Origin: an uncultured beta proteobacterium
Lineage (GTDB): Bacteria > Pseudomonadota > Gammaproteobacteria > Burkholderiales > Burkholderiaceae_C
NCBI GenBank assembly: GCA_903914985.1
Contig: CAIWRE010000228.1
Location: forward strand, 1-15,635
Reading direction: 5' to 3'
DNA length: 15,635 nucleotides
A model generated the notes under the pieces. The model was not told where the DNA came from and made no database searches. It saw only the letters and a list, made by a program, of their open reading frames with translations. Made by a program: the position numbers and the translations under genes. Below are positions 1 through 8,241 of this stretch, one piece after another (the stretch's first letter is position 1; every line of letters starts with the position of its first letter).

Positions 1-1290
1 CGCGTCACTCGGAGTGAAACCGGTGTAAATCGCCAGGCCTTTGCGCTCCAGGCGGGCAATGGCGCGCGCCAGCGCCCGGTTTTCCATATTGGCCCACTCC
101 AGGTCGACCGGCCCCTTTTCCATGGTTTCCCAGGCAAACAATTCATCGTCGTTCAGCCGCGCCAGCAGTGCCGTGTCGGCGTGCAAACGCTGGGCAAAGC
201 GCATCTGGCTGGCGTGCGGCGTCTCATTTTGTTGGCGTTCCAGCGCCGCCAAAATATGCGGATGCTGGTGCGCCAGCAGGCTCAAGGGCACGACGCGGCG
301 CGGGCCGATGGTCAGACCTTCGCCGCCATGCAGCCGAACTTCGCTGTCACCGCCCAAACCGACGGCATAGACCTTCACCGCCTCCACCATGGGCCGCCAG
401 TTGCCGACCATGGCGCCGTCAAAACCCAGCTCAGGCAGACCATTGCGCACCACCGCAATGTCGGTGGTGGTGCCGCCCATATCCGCCACGACGGCGTTAT
501 GCAAACCGCTCAAAGCGCAGGCACCCAACACGCTGGCTGCAGGCCCGGACAGCACGGTGTTGACCGGGCGACGCAAGGCGCTGGCCACATTGATCAAAGA
601 GCCGTCGCCCTGCACCACCATGAGCGGCGCGTCAATCGCGCGGGCGGCCAAGGTGCGCTGGACCGATTCGATCAGCGCCTTGACATGAAAAATCATGCGG
701 GCGTTCAAGGCCGCCGTCATGGCACGGCGCGGTGCGCCCAGACTGGAGGCCAGCTCATGGCCGCAGGTCACGGGCACATCGCACATCTCCTGCACCCAAG
801 CGCGCAGTTGCACTTCGTGGGCAGGGTTGCGAACGCCAAAAGTGGCTGAAATCGCGAACGCCGACACCCGCCCCATGTGCTGCGCAATCGCGGCGCGCGA
901 GGCGGCTTCGTCCAAAGTCTCGGTTGCAATGCCACCCGCATCGTGGCCGCCCGGCAAACGAACAATGGCGTCGCTGCCCAACAAATCAATCAACCCGCTG
1001 CTCTTGACCTGCAGCGCGTCATAGCCTGCCAGCAGCACGCACACCGGCGAGCCTTTGCCCTCCACCACCGAGTTGGTGGTGAGTGTGGTGGACAAGGACA
1101 CCAGCGTGACCTGCTGCAGGAGTTGCTGCGGCAACTGGGCCAAGGCACTGGCGATGCCCTGGGCCAGGTCAAAGCGCGTGGTCAGGCTCTTGGCGGATGC
1201 CGCCACCTGACGCTGGCTGTCGAGCAGCACCACGTCGGTGAAGGTGCCGCCCGTGTCGATCCCTAGCGAATAGGCCACGCGTTCAGGCAT
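1..1290 (-). CDS. Hydantoinase/oxoprolinase family protein, N-terminal part (cut by window edge)
   Basis: The minus frame from an ATG at 1290 stays open to base 1, giving 430 codons; the C-terminus lies outside. Residues 11-18 read DTGGTFTD, the phosphate-binding motif of the HyuA/oxoprolinase N-terminal domain. SGP at 248-250 and DMGGTTTD at 270-277 mark the actin-like ATPase core. Family members are soluble ATP-dependent enzymes acting on cyclic amides (5-oxoproline, hydantoins, N-methylhydantoin) or carboxylating ketones, usually about 680 residues and often paired with a HyuB subunit. The soxG stop codon is in the same frame 15 bases upstream of the ATG, so no earlier start is possible; the ribosome-binding site is weak. 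It is the last visible gene of the sdaA-soxBDAG run. An N-methylhydantoinase would yield a sarcosine precursor, which would suit the context, but substrate cannot be read from sequence. The family is secure; the function is not. Confidence 0.88.
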   Translation of the reverse strand, partial: MPERVAYSLGIDTGGTFTDVVLLDSQRQVAASAKSLTTRFDLAQGIASALAQLPQQLLQQVTLVSLSTTLTTNSVVEGKGSPVCVLLAGYDALQVKSSGLIDLLGSDAIVRLPGGHDAGGIATETLDEAASRAAIAQHMGRVSAFAISATFGVRNPAHEVQLRAWVQEMCDVPVTCGHELASSLGAPRRAMTAALNARMIFHVKALIESVQRTLAARAIDAPLMVVQGDGSLINVASALRRPVNTVLSGPAASVLGACALSGLHNAVVADMGGTTTDIAVVRNGLPELGFDGAMVGNWRPMVEAVKVYAVGLGGDSEVRLHGGEGLTIGPRRVVPLSLLAHQHPHILAALERQQNETPHASQMRFAQRLHADTALLARLNDDELFAWETMEKGPVDLEWANMENRALARAIARLERKGLAIYTGFTPSDA

Positions 1291-1305
1291 GCACGGCGGT
1301 CTGGC

Positions 1306-1914
1306 TCAGGCCGCACCGGCTTCGCACAGCCAGCGGAACAGGTAGTCGGCAAAGCTGCGGCGCACCGTCAACTCAAAATGGCTGCCCGCGGCGAGACACA
1401 CAATGGTCGCTCCGGCTTTGGCCACATGGGTTTGTGCCACGGCCCCGGCGGCAAAAGCACGGGGATGAAAATCCAAGGGGCAACCGCGTGCCAACAATGC
1501 GCAAGCGCCTTCGCCCTGCACTGTCAAGGTCGTAAATCCATGGCCCACCGGTACCACAGACACGTGCTGACCCGCCAAAGCAGTGCGCAATGCGCCCTCC
1601 ACCGCCTCGAGCGGCCCAGCGCTTTGGTACTGCGACCCGGCGGCCGGGAGCTTGAGCACCCACTCATCGGGACCCAGCCATAGCAACTGACCGGCTGCAC
1701 CCAGCGTGGTGGTATTGGCTTGCACGGGCAAGGCCAAACCGGTCACACGCTGCACTGCATTGACGAATCGGGCGTCTGCAGCATCGCCCCGGATATTGAG
1801 CATGTCCACAAAAGGAACTTCGCCCAAGGTGACGCTGGCGTCGTCCACCGACAGGACGCGCTGGCCCAGGCCAATGACTGCGGCCAGCGGGCTTTCCAGA
1901 ACAACATTAGACAT
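1306..1914 (-). CDS. soxG: Sarcosine oxidase, gamma subunit
   Basis: This gene encodes 202 residues, the usual size of the small gamma subunit of heterotetrameric sarcosine oxidase. The fold is related to the GcvT/aminomethyltransferase N-terminal domain; recognisable stretches are the central FTTLTVQGEGA segment followed by a Cys-Pro-Leu-Asp-containing loop, and the C-terminal SHFELTVRRSFADYLFRWL. The subunit is structural and helps form the folate-binding part of the complex; it carries no cofactor of its own. The ATG at 1914 is preceded by a good Shine-Dalgarno (GAAGGA) and lies inside the end of soxA, overlapping it by 8 bases, so the two are probably translationally coupled. A longer in-frame extension upstream has no support. 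Identification rests mainly on size, C-terminal signature and position after soxA. Confidence 0.93.
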   Translation of the reverse strand: MSNVVLESPLAAVIGLGQRVLSVDDASVTLGEVPFVDMLNIRGDAADARFVNAVQRVTGLALPVQANTTTLGAAGQLLWLGPDEWVLKLPAAGSQYQSAGPLEAVEGALRTALAGQHVSVVPVGHGFTTLTVQGEGACALLARGCPLDFHPRAFAAGAVAQTHVAKAGATIVCLAAGSHFELTVRRSFADYLFRWLCEAGAA

Positions 1915-4909
1915 GGTGACGCTTTCCTTCGGGATCGTAAAAGACCGGGCTGCAAATGGTGGCGGCAACGATGCGGCCATCCACCAGCGGGATGTAAACC
2001 TTCTCACCCATGCGGCTCAAACCACCACGCACCACGGCCATGGCAATCGGACGCTGCACGGTCGGGCTGAAGTAGCTCGAGGTGACGTGGCCGACCATGG
2101 GCACAGGCAATGCGGGCAAAGTGGCGCTGCGGGTGATTTGCGACCCCTCTGGCAGCACAGTCACTGCGTCGTCGGTGAGCAAGCCCACCAACTGCTTGCG
2201 ATCGCTGGCAATCGTGTCGCTGCGGCTCAGCGACCGGCGGCCCAAGAAGTCTTTTGTCTTGGACACCATGGCGCCCATACCCAGGTCGTAGGGCGTAATC
2301 GATCCATCGGTTTCCTGGCCAACGATGATGTAGCCCTTTTCCGCCCGCAGCACGTGCATGGTTTCGGTGCCGTAGGGCGTGATGTCGAACTCCGCACCAG
2401 CGGTCATCAGCTCACGCCACACGTGGGCGCCGGTGTGCGACGGAACGTTGATCTCGAAGGACAGCTCCCCGGAAAAGCTGATGCGCATGATGCGCGCCTT
2501 CACACCAGCGACCGTGCCTTCGCGGTAGCTCATGAACGGAAAGGCTTCGGGCGACAGGTCCACATCGCTGCAGAGCTTTTGCACCACGGCGCGACTCTTG
2601 GGACCCACCACGGCAAAGGTAGACCACTGCTCGGTGACGGTGGTCATGAACACCTTCATGTCAGGCCACTCGGTTTGCACCCAGCGCTCCATCCATCCCA
2701 GCACGCGCGCAGCGCCGCCGGTGGTGGTGGTCATCAAAAAGCGGTCTTCGGCCAGACGCACGGTCACGCCATCGTCAAACACCATGCCATTTTCATCGAG
2801 CATCAAGCCATAGCGGGCCTTGCCGATCTCCAGCTTGAGCCAGGGGTTGGTGTACATCCAGTTCAGCAACTTGGCAGCATCCGGACCTTGAATGTCGATC
2901 TTGCCCAGGGTGGACGCGTCCATGATGCCCACGCCATTGCGCACAGCCAGCACTTCCCGGTTCACCGCCTGGTGCATGTCCTCACCGGCCTTGGGGAAGA
3001 ACCAGGGGCGCTTCCACTGGCCCACATCCTCAAACGGCGCGCCCGAGGCCACATGGTGGCGGTGCGCACTGGTGTGTCGGGCGGGGTCAAACAAATCACC
3101 ACGCTCCAGGCCAGCAAAGGTGCCGAAGCTAATAGGTACGTAGTTGGGACGGAAGGTGGTGGTGCCCACTTTGTCGATGGGCTTGTTCAGTGCACGGGCG
3201 GCCAATGCCATGCCGTTGATGTTGCCCAGCTTGCCCTGGTCGGTACCAAAGCCCATGGCGGTGTAGCGCTTGATGTGCTCAATGGACTCAAAGCCCTCAC
3301 GCACGGCCAACTCAATGTCGCTGGCGCCCACATCGTTTTGGTAGTCGATAAAGGCCTTTGCGCGGCGCGACACCGGCTCGCCGGTCTCGGCAATCCAAAA
3401 CGCTGCAATCGGCTCTTGGGCCGGCTCGGTCACGTTAAAGCTTTGTGCGCTGGCGGCAAATCCGGAAGCCGTTGCCGCGTTTGCACCCGCCTGGCTGGCT
3501 TGTGCCAATGTTTGCGCCAGGCCAAAGTGGGCCGCGCAAGCGCCGACACTGGCTTGGTTGGCCATGGGCGCACCCGGCTGGAAAGAGCAAGTGGCATCGT
3601 TCCACACGGCTTTACCGCCGGAGTGGGAATACAGGTGAATCGCAGGGTTCCAGCCACCGGCCATGCCCACGGCATCGCAGGGCAGCACGCGGCGGGTGCC
3701 GGTCGCGCGATCGCCCACCATCTGGCACACGGTCACTGAGCTCACCGCCACGCTGCCGTCGGCTTGCAGCGGCACATGGCCGCGCAGCACGGCGACTCCG
3801 GCGTCCTTGGCCTCTTGCACCAGGCTGCCCAGGTGCGGGCTCTCGGGGCGGGTGTCCACCACAGTGACTGCGGCGCCAGCGCTCTTCAGCGCAAGGGCGT
3901 CGGCATAGGCGCTGTCGTTGTTGGTCAGCAGCACCAGGTTCTTACCCACCAGCACGCCATAGAGCTGCAAGTAGTCGGCCATGGCCGAGGACAGCATCAC
4001 ACCGGGCAGGTCGTTGTTGCCAAACACCATGGGGCGCTCATGCGCACCGGTGGCCAGCACCACCTGGCCCGCACGCACACGCCACAGGCGTTCGCGAAAG
4101 CCGCTGCGCTGCGCCACGGGCAAGTGGTCATTCAACGACTCGCGGATGGTGACAAAGTTGTGGTCGTGGTAGCCAAACACCACGCCGCGCTGAATGATGC
4201 GCACCTCAGGGTAAGAGGCCAGCTCGGCCTGCGCGGCTTGCACCCAGGCCGAGGCGGACAGGCCGTCAATCGTGCCCTTGATGCGGTGGGCGCTGCCGCC
4301 CAGCACCGGTCCAAGTTCGGCCAGGATCACGCGGGCACCGCTGCGCGCCGCTGACAGCGCTGCAGCCAATCCCGCTACACCGCCACCGGCTACCAGCACA
4401 TCGCAATGCACGTTCTGGTGCACATAGCGGGCATCGTCTTCCACCTCGGGTGCGGAACCCAGTCCACCGGCCTTGCGAATGAAGCGCTCGTAAAACATCC
4501 AGGCCTTGGCCGGCCACATGAATGTTTTGTAATAGAAGCCGGCCGGAAAAAGAGGCGTGCCCCAACGGTTCGGGCTGAGCAAGCGGCTCAGCAGGTTGGG
4601 CCAGCCGTTGACGCTTTCTGCCTGCAGTTGGGCATACAGCTCCACCTCGGGCATCTTGGCGTTGGGAATGGTGTGGCTGCCGGACTCAAGCTGCACCAGC
4701 GCGGAAGGCTCTTCAATGCCGGAGGTCACCAGGCCGCGTGGACGGTGGTATTTCCAGGACCGGGAGAACAGACTTTCACCTGCGGCCAGCAAGGCGGAAG
4801 CCAGGGTGTCGCCTGCAAAGCCTTGAAAGCTGCGGCCATTGAACTGAAACTGCAGCGGCTTGGAGCGGTCAATGCGATCACCGCGTGCGGGAATACGGCT
4901 GGCGCTCAC
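1907..4909 (-). CDS. soxA: Sarcosine oxidase, alpha subunit
   Basis: The 1000-residue product matches the full length of the alpha subunit. It begins with a small ferredoxin-like Fer2_4 domain lacking cluster cysteines (about 20-100, with HRPRGL and EEPSALV signatures), followed by a pyridine-nucleotide/FAD-type Rossmann domain starting at AGGGVAG (174-180). The C-terminal half (about 600-990) is a GcvT-like folate-binding domain. With SoxB, SoxD and SoxG it oxidises sarcosine (N-methylglycine) to glycine in the cytoplasm, giving H2O2; with tetrahydrofolate the methyl carbon leaves as 5,10-methylene-THF. The start is GTG at 4909, chosen because a near-perfect AGGAGGT sits just upstream and because GTGA overlaps the soxD stop by four bases, a classic coupling arrangement. 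An upstream ATG in the same frame (5038) lies within soxD and would add residues foreign to the family. No damage is seen. Confidence 0.97.
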   Translation of the reverse strand: MSASRIPARGDRIDRSKPLQFQFNGRSFQGFAGDTLASALLAAGESLFSRSWKYHRPRGLVTSGIEEPSALVQLESGSHTIPNAKMPEVELYAQLQAESVNGWPNLLSRLLSPNRWGTPLFPAGFYYKTFMWPAKAWMFYERFIRKAGGLGSAPEVEDDARYVHQNVHCDVLVAGGGVAGLAAALSAARSGARVILAELGPVLGGSAHRIKGTIDGLSASAWVQAAQAELASYPEVRIIQRGVVFGYHDHNFVTIRESLNDHLPVAQRSGFRERLWRVRAGQVVLATGAHERPMVFGNNDLPGVMLSSAMADYLQLYGVLVGKNLVLLTNNDSAYADALALKSAGAAVTVVDTRPESPHLGSLVQEAKDAGVAVLRGHVPLQADGSVAVSSVTVCQMVGDRATGTRRVLPCDAVGMAGGWNPAIHLYSHSGGKAVWNDATCSFQPGAPMANQASVGACAAHFGLAQTLAQASQAGANAATASGFAASAQSFNVTEPAQEPIAAFWIAETGEPVSRRAKAFIDYQNDVGASDIELAVREGFESIEHIKRYTAMGFGTDQGKLGNINGMALAARALNKPIDKVGTTTFRPNYVPISFGTFAGLERGDLFDPARHTSAHRHHVASGAPFEDVGQWKRPWFFPKAGEDMHQAVNREVLAVRNGVGIMDASTLGKIDIQGPDAAKLLNWMYTNPWLKLEIGKARYGLMLDENGMVFDDGVTVRLAEDRFLMTTTTGGAARVLGWMERWVQTEWPDMKVFMTTVTEQWSTFAVVGPKSRAVVQKLCSDVDLSPEAFPFMSYREGTVAGVKARIMRISFSGELSFEINVPSHTGAHVWRELMTAGAEFDITPYGTETMHVLRAEKGYIIVGQETDGSITPYDLGMGAMVSKTKDFLGRRSLSRSDTIASDRKQLVGLLTDDAVTVLPEGSQITRSATLPALPVPMVGHVTSSYFSPTVQRPIAMAVVRGGLSRMGEKVYIPLVDGRIVAATICSPVFYDPEGKRHHV

Positions 4910-5205
4910 TGGGCACCTCCTGTGGAGGCTGTTGTATCGACCGGTGCTTCGCCGGGTTTGTAGAACTGGGTGAAGGTGTAGCTCACGGTGTGGCGCTCGG
5001 CATTGAACCAGCGGCGGCAGCCGGACGCGTGCAGCCACTGTTCACGGTGCAAACCTTTGGGGTTCTTGCGCATGAAAAGGTAGTCACCCCACTGCTCGTC
5101 AGACAGGGCATCGGTATCCAAGGGGCGGGCGATGTGCGCCTCGCCGCCGCAGGTGAATTCGCTTTCGGCGCGGGGTCCGCACCAGGGGCAGGTAATTTGT
5201 AGCAT
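4906..5205 (-). CDS. soxD: Sarcosine oxidase, delta subunit (zinc-binding)
   Basis: A 99-residue protein typical of SoxD. It starts MLQITCPWCG, and Cys6, Cys9, His59 and Cys63 fall at the positions described as zinc ligands in the crystallised heterotetrameric enzymes. The GLHREQWLHASGCRRWFN segment is the family hallmark. The last 15 residues are low-complexity (Thr/Ala/Gly-rich) and probably disordered. The subunit is a small structural partner bound to alpha. It lies 24 bases after soxB and shares the four bases GTGA with the start of soxA. No strong Shine-Dalgarno precedes the ATG, so translation may depend on coupling to soxB. Confidence 0.95.
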   Translation of the reverse strand: MLQITCPWCGPRAESEFTCGGEAHIARPLDTDALSDEQWGDYLFMRKNPKGLHREQWLHASGCRRWFNAERHTVSYTFTQFYKPGEAPVDTTASTGGAQ

Positions 5206-5229
5206 CTTGAAGTGTGTGTGAGGTCGTGT

Positions 5230-6480
5230 TCAGTGTGCGACGCCTGCGGCACCGTGCTCATCGATCAGGTGGCCGGTGTTGAAGCGGTTGAGCTCAAACG
5301 CGGCGTTGAGCGCGTGCGGCCGGTCTTGCGCGATGGTGTGCGCCATCACCCATCCCGAACCCGGCGTGGCCTTGAAGCCGCCGGTGCCCCAGCCGCAGTT
5401 GAAATACAGGCCCTTGATATGGGTCTTGGAAATGATGGGGCAGGCGTCGGGCGCCACATCCACAATGCCGCCCCACTGCCGGTTCATGCGCACGCGGCGG
5501 AAGATGGGGAACAGCTCGCAAATCGCTTGCAAGGTGTGCTCAATCACCGGGAATGAACCGCGCTGGCCATAGCCCACATACGAGTCAATGCCCGCGCCAA
5601 TCACCAGGTCGCCCTTGTCGGATTGGCTGGCATAGGCATGGATGGCGTTGGACATGACCACCGTGTGCAAAATGGGCTTCATGGGCTCAGACACCAGCGC
5701 CTGCAGGGGGTGGCTCTCCAGCGGCAGGCGAATGCCCGCCATGTGGGCAATCACGGTGCTGTGGCCTGCAGCGACCACACCAATTTTCTTGCTCTTGATG
5801 GTGCCACGTGTGGTCTCGATGCCCACGACCTGGTCACCCTCGCGCTGCACGCCAATCACTTCGCAGTTCTGAATAATGTCCACGCCCAGCTTGTCGGCCG
5901 CGCGGGCAAAGCCCCAGGCAATTGCGTCATGTCGCGCCACACCGGCGCGAGGCTGAAAGGACGCGCCCATTACCGGATAGCGCAGGCTGTTGCTGGTGTT
6001 CATGATGGGCACCATGGCCTTGATTTCCTCAGGGCTCAGCACCACGCCGTCCACGCCATTGAGGCGGTTGGCATTGACCCTGCGGTGGATGTCGCGCATG
6101 TCTTGCAGCGAATGGCCCACGTTCATCACGCCGCGCTGGCTGAACATGGTGTTGTAGTTCAGTTCTTGTGACAGACCTTCCCACAATTGCAGGGCTTTTT
6201 CGTACAAGTGGGTGGCGTCGTCCCAGAGGTAGTTGGAGCGCACGATGGTGGTGTTGCGCGCGGTGTTGCCGCCGCCCAACCAGCCACGCTCCACCACGGC
6301 GATGTTGCGCATGCCGTGTTCTTTGGCCAGGTAATAGGCCGTGGCCAGGCCATGACCGCCGCCGCCAACGATGATGGCGTCGTAGCTGGCTTTGGGCGCG
6401 GGGCTGCGCCATTGTTTTTGCCAGTCCTCGTGGTAGGACATGGCGTTGCGCGCAAGCGCAAAAATGGAAAAGTGACTCAC
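5230..6480 (-). CDS. soxB: Sarcosine oxidase, beta subunit
   Basis: The 416-residue product has the length and layout of SoxB, a DAO-family flavoprotein carrying the sarcosine oxidation site. An ADP-binding Rossmann motif VGGGGHG lies at about 38-44 and WLGGGNTARNTTIVRSNYLW at about 67-86. His184 in the ARHD segment is the expected site of the covalently attached FMN, by analogy with the Corynebacterium and Stenotrophomonas enzymes. A GTG at 6480 is preferred as start because the residues MSHFSIFALARNAMSYHEDW align with the normal N-terminus; the next ATG (codon 14) would cut into it. Its ribosome-binding site is only GAAAGAAA. It starts 65 bases after the sdaA stop in the same direction, so it could be read from the sdaA promoter; a weak sigma70-like pair (TTGCCC, 18 bases, TGTTAT) in that gap could add a local start. 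Confidence 0.96.
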   Translation of the reverse strand: MSHFSIFALARNAMSYHEDWQKQWRSPAPKASYDAIIVGGGGHGLATAYYLAKEHGMRNIAVVERGWLGGGNTARNTTIVRSNYLWDDATHLYEKALQLWEGLSQELNYNTMFSQRGVMNVGHSLQDMRDIHRRVNANRLNGVDGVVLSPEEIKAMVPIMNTSNSLRYPVMGASFQPRAGVARHDAIAWGFARAADKLGVDIIQNCEVIGVQREGDQVVGIETTRGTIKSKKIGVVAAGHSTVIAHMAGIRLPLESHPLQALVSEPMKPILHTVVMSNAIHAYASQSDKGDLVIGAGIDSYVGYGQRGSFPVIEHTLQAICELFPIFRRVRMNRQWGGIVDVAPDACPIISKTHIKGLYFNCGWGTGGFKATPGSGWVMAHTIAQDRPHALNAAFELNRFNTGHLIDEHGAAGVAH

Positions 6481-6545
6481 AGGGTTTCTTTCATCACAAA
6501 ACGTCTAAATAACACTATCTGGTGCAAAAAAGGGGCAAACGGAGC

Positions 6546-7949
6546 TCAACACTCAATGACATTGACGGCCAGACCGCCCCGGCTCGTCTCTTTGTATTTT
6601 GTCATCATGTCCCGCCCGGTATCGCGCATGGTCTTGATGACCTGGTCAAGCGACACAAAGTGCGTGCCGTCACCACGCAGCGCCATACGGGCGGCGTTCA
6701 AGGCCTTGACCGAGCCCATGGCGTTGCGCTCAATGCACGGAATTTGTACGCGGCCGCCCACCGGGTCGCAGGTGAGGCCCAGGTTGTGCTCCATGCCGAT
6801 TTCGGCAGCGTTTTCCACTTGCATGGGTGTGCCACCGGTCACTGCGGCCAGGCCGGCAGCCGCCATGGAACAGGCGACTCCCACTTCGCCCTGGCAGCCG
6901 ACTTCGGCGCCGCTGATGGAGGCGTTTTCTTTGTACAACAGGCCAATGGCACCGGCGGTCAGCAAAAAGTCACGGATGCCTTCCTGGTTGGCGCCGGCAC
7001 AAAAGCGGTCGTAGTAATGCATCACGGCAGGGATGATGCCTGCCGCTCCGTTGGTAGGGGCCGTCACCACGCGACCACCGGCGGCGTTTTCTTCATTGAC
7101 CGCCATGGCGTAGACGTTCACAAAGTCCAAAATGGTGAGCTGGTCTTTGAGCGCCTGCTCGGGCCGGCTGCTCAAAGACCGGTGCAGCTCGGCCGCCCGG
7201 CGCTTGACCAGCAGGTTGCCGGGTAAATGGCCCTCGGTACGAATGCCCCGCTCGACGCAGGCTTTCATAGCGTCCCAAATACGATCCAAACCAGCGTTCA
7301 GCTCGGCGTCGGTACGCCAGGCCAGTTCATTGGCGCGCATCACCTGGGCCATCGTCAAGCCGCTTCCTGCACAAATATCGAGCAGCGCCTGGCCGCTGGA
7401 AAAGGGGAAACGCACTTTGGTCGGGTCCGGCACGATGCGGGGCACAGCACCGGTGCTGGCGTTCTGGGCGTCGGCGTCTTCTTGCGACACCACAAAACCA
7501 CCACCCACAGAAAAGTAGCGGCGCTCTTGCAGCAACTGGCCCGCGGCATCAAACGCCATGAATTTCACGCCATTGGGGTGGTAGGACAGGGTCTCACGGC
7601 GCAAGAACAGCAAGTCCGTCTTTTCTACAAATCCGATTTCTTTCTGACCACCGATGCGCAATGTCTTGCTGGCACGCATGGCAGACAAGCGATTGGCGAC
7701 GGTATCGGGGTCGATCGTGTCCGGCTGGGCACCTTCCAAGCCCAGCATGACGGCCGTGTCGGTGCCATGGCCTTTACCGGTAGCGCCCAGCGAGCCGTAC
7801 AGGCGCACCTCGATGCGTGCGGTGGTGTCGATTTGGCCGTCGGTACGCAGTGCGTGAGCAAAAAGGGCGGCGGCTTTCATCGGACCCACGGTGTGAGACG
7901 AAGACGGGCCAATGCCAATCTTGAACAGGTCAAAAACACTCAAGGCCAT
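6546..7949 (-). CDS. sdaA: L-serine ammonia-lyase (iron-sulfur serine dehydratase)
   Basis: This gene encodes 467 residues, a single-chain bacterial serine dehydratase converting L-serine to pyruvate and ammonia in the cytoplasm. The beta domain near the N-terminus contains GPSSSHTVGP (14-23); the catalytic alpha domain contains APTNGAAG (297-304). Cys352, Cys394 and Cys405 are the expected [4Fe-4S] ligands, and the chain ends in Cys467. The spacings 42, 11 and 62 equal those I recall for the Legionella enzyme, whose C-terminal cysteine enters the active site as the fourth ligand. The ATG at 7949 follows a GGAG with ten-base spacing; the longer in-frame start at 7994 lacks this and adds residues unlike the family. 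It heads the soxBDAG run and faces away from the methyltransferase gene. With serine hydroxymethyltransferase it would drain the glycine and methylene-THF made by sarcosine oxidase into pyruvate. Confidence 0.96.
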   Translation of the reverse strand: MALSVFDLFKIGIGPSSSHTVGPMKAAALFAHALRTDGQIDTTARIEVRLYGSLGATGKGHGTDTAVMLGLEGAQPDTIDPDTVANRLSAMRASKTLRIGGQKEIGFVEKTDLLFLRRETLSYHPNGVKFMAFDAAGQLLQERRYFSVGGGFVVSQEDADAQNASTGAVPRIVPDPTKVRFPFSSGQALLDICAGSGLTMAQVMRANELAWRTDAELNAGLDRIWDAMKACVERGIRTEGHLPGNLLVKRRAAELHRSLSSRPEQALKDQLTILDFVNVYAMAVNEENAAGGRVVTAPTNGAAGIIPAVMHYYDRFCAGANQEGIRDFLLTAGAIGLLYKENASISGAEVGCQGEVGVACSMAAAGLAAVTGGTPMQVENAAEIGMEHNLGLTCDPVGGRVQIPCIERNAMGSVKALNAARMALRGDGTHFVSLDQVIKTMRDTGRDMMTKYKETSRGGLAVNVIEC

Positions 7950-8091
7950 TGCGGATTTACTCCAAATGCTGCGCACGCGGCCTGCAGCCCACAAGAGCGC
8001 GTATTACCAGTGCTTGTCTGGCATTGTGCGCAGCAGCAGGTGTCTGCCGGTGTTCGTTTTACGACGCGCGAATGCGCCTGTGCGACAGGTT

Positions 8092-8108
8092 TGCACCGTC
8101 GCGGTGCA
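8092..8108. repeat. Perfect inverted repeat, possible operator or leader hairpin
   Basis: TGCACCG and CGGTGCA are separated by TCG, a seven-base perfect stem. A further direct copy of TGCACCG follows at 8122-8128. This could be a protein-binding site or an RNA hairpin if a transcript starts upstream. The pattern is visible in the sequence; function is unknown. Confidence 0.45.
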
Positions 8109-8145
8109 GCCCCCATGCCTCTGCACCGATGACGTTGGCGGGCAA

Positions 8146-8158
8146 ATGCGAGTCGCAT
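8146..8158. promoter_or_regulatory. Candidate operator palindrome upstream of the methyltransferase gene
   Basis: ATGCGA and TCGCAT flank a single G, a perfect 13-base palindrome about 85 bases before the methyltransferase ATG. If GATACT at 8188-8193 is the -10 element, the palindrome is centred near -48, a common position for an activator. AraC-family proteins more often bind direct repeats, so the binding protein might be another regulator. Inference only. Confidence 0.35.
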
Positions 8159-8241
8159 CAGGGCTACACCCTAGAGGCCGGGGTGTCGATACTTTGCGAA
8201 TTGAAAACGGCGCGAAAGCGCGCGCACGCCCGGAGAACTAC

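Larger units (their letters stand above)
7950..8241. promoter_or_regulatory. Divergent intergenic region between sdaA and the methyltransferase gene
   Basis: These 292 bases separate two divergent genes and should hold promoters for both. I see no credible small gene here. The region is rich in short inverted repeats: 8092-8108 (seven-base arms, three-base loop), 8146-8158, 8166-8186 (six-base arms) and 8210-8221 (GCGC arms around a GAAA loop). No strong sigma70 promoter is obvious on either strand. A GATACT at 8188-8193 is a possible -10 for the plus-strand gene but lacks a matching -35, which would suit activator-dependent transcription. No recognised riboswitch core (cobalamin, glycine, THF) was found by eye. 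Confidence 0.6.

Noticed and set aside
1706..3739. Long plus-strand open frame of 677 codons antisense to soxA
   Set aside because: It lies opposite a clearly conserved enzyme gene, has a His/Gly/Ala-rich composition typical of antisense frames in GC-rich DNA, and shows no recognisable domain.
7912..8241. Extended N-terminus for the methyltransferase from an in-frame start at 7912
   Set aside because: It would overlap sdaA and the divergent promoter region; the added residues do not resemble the family, while ATG 8242 has a good ribosome-binding site.
7950..8241. Cobalamin, glycine or THF riboswitch upstream of the methyltransferase or sdaA
   Set aside because: The conserved core sequences of these classes were not seen on either strand, despite several hairpins.
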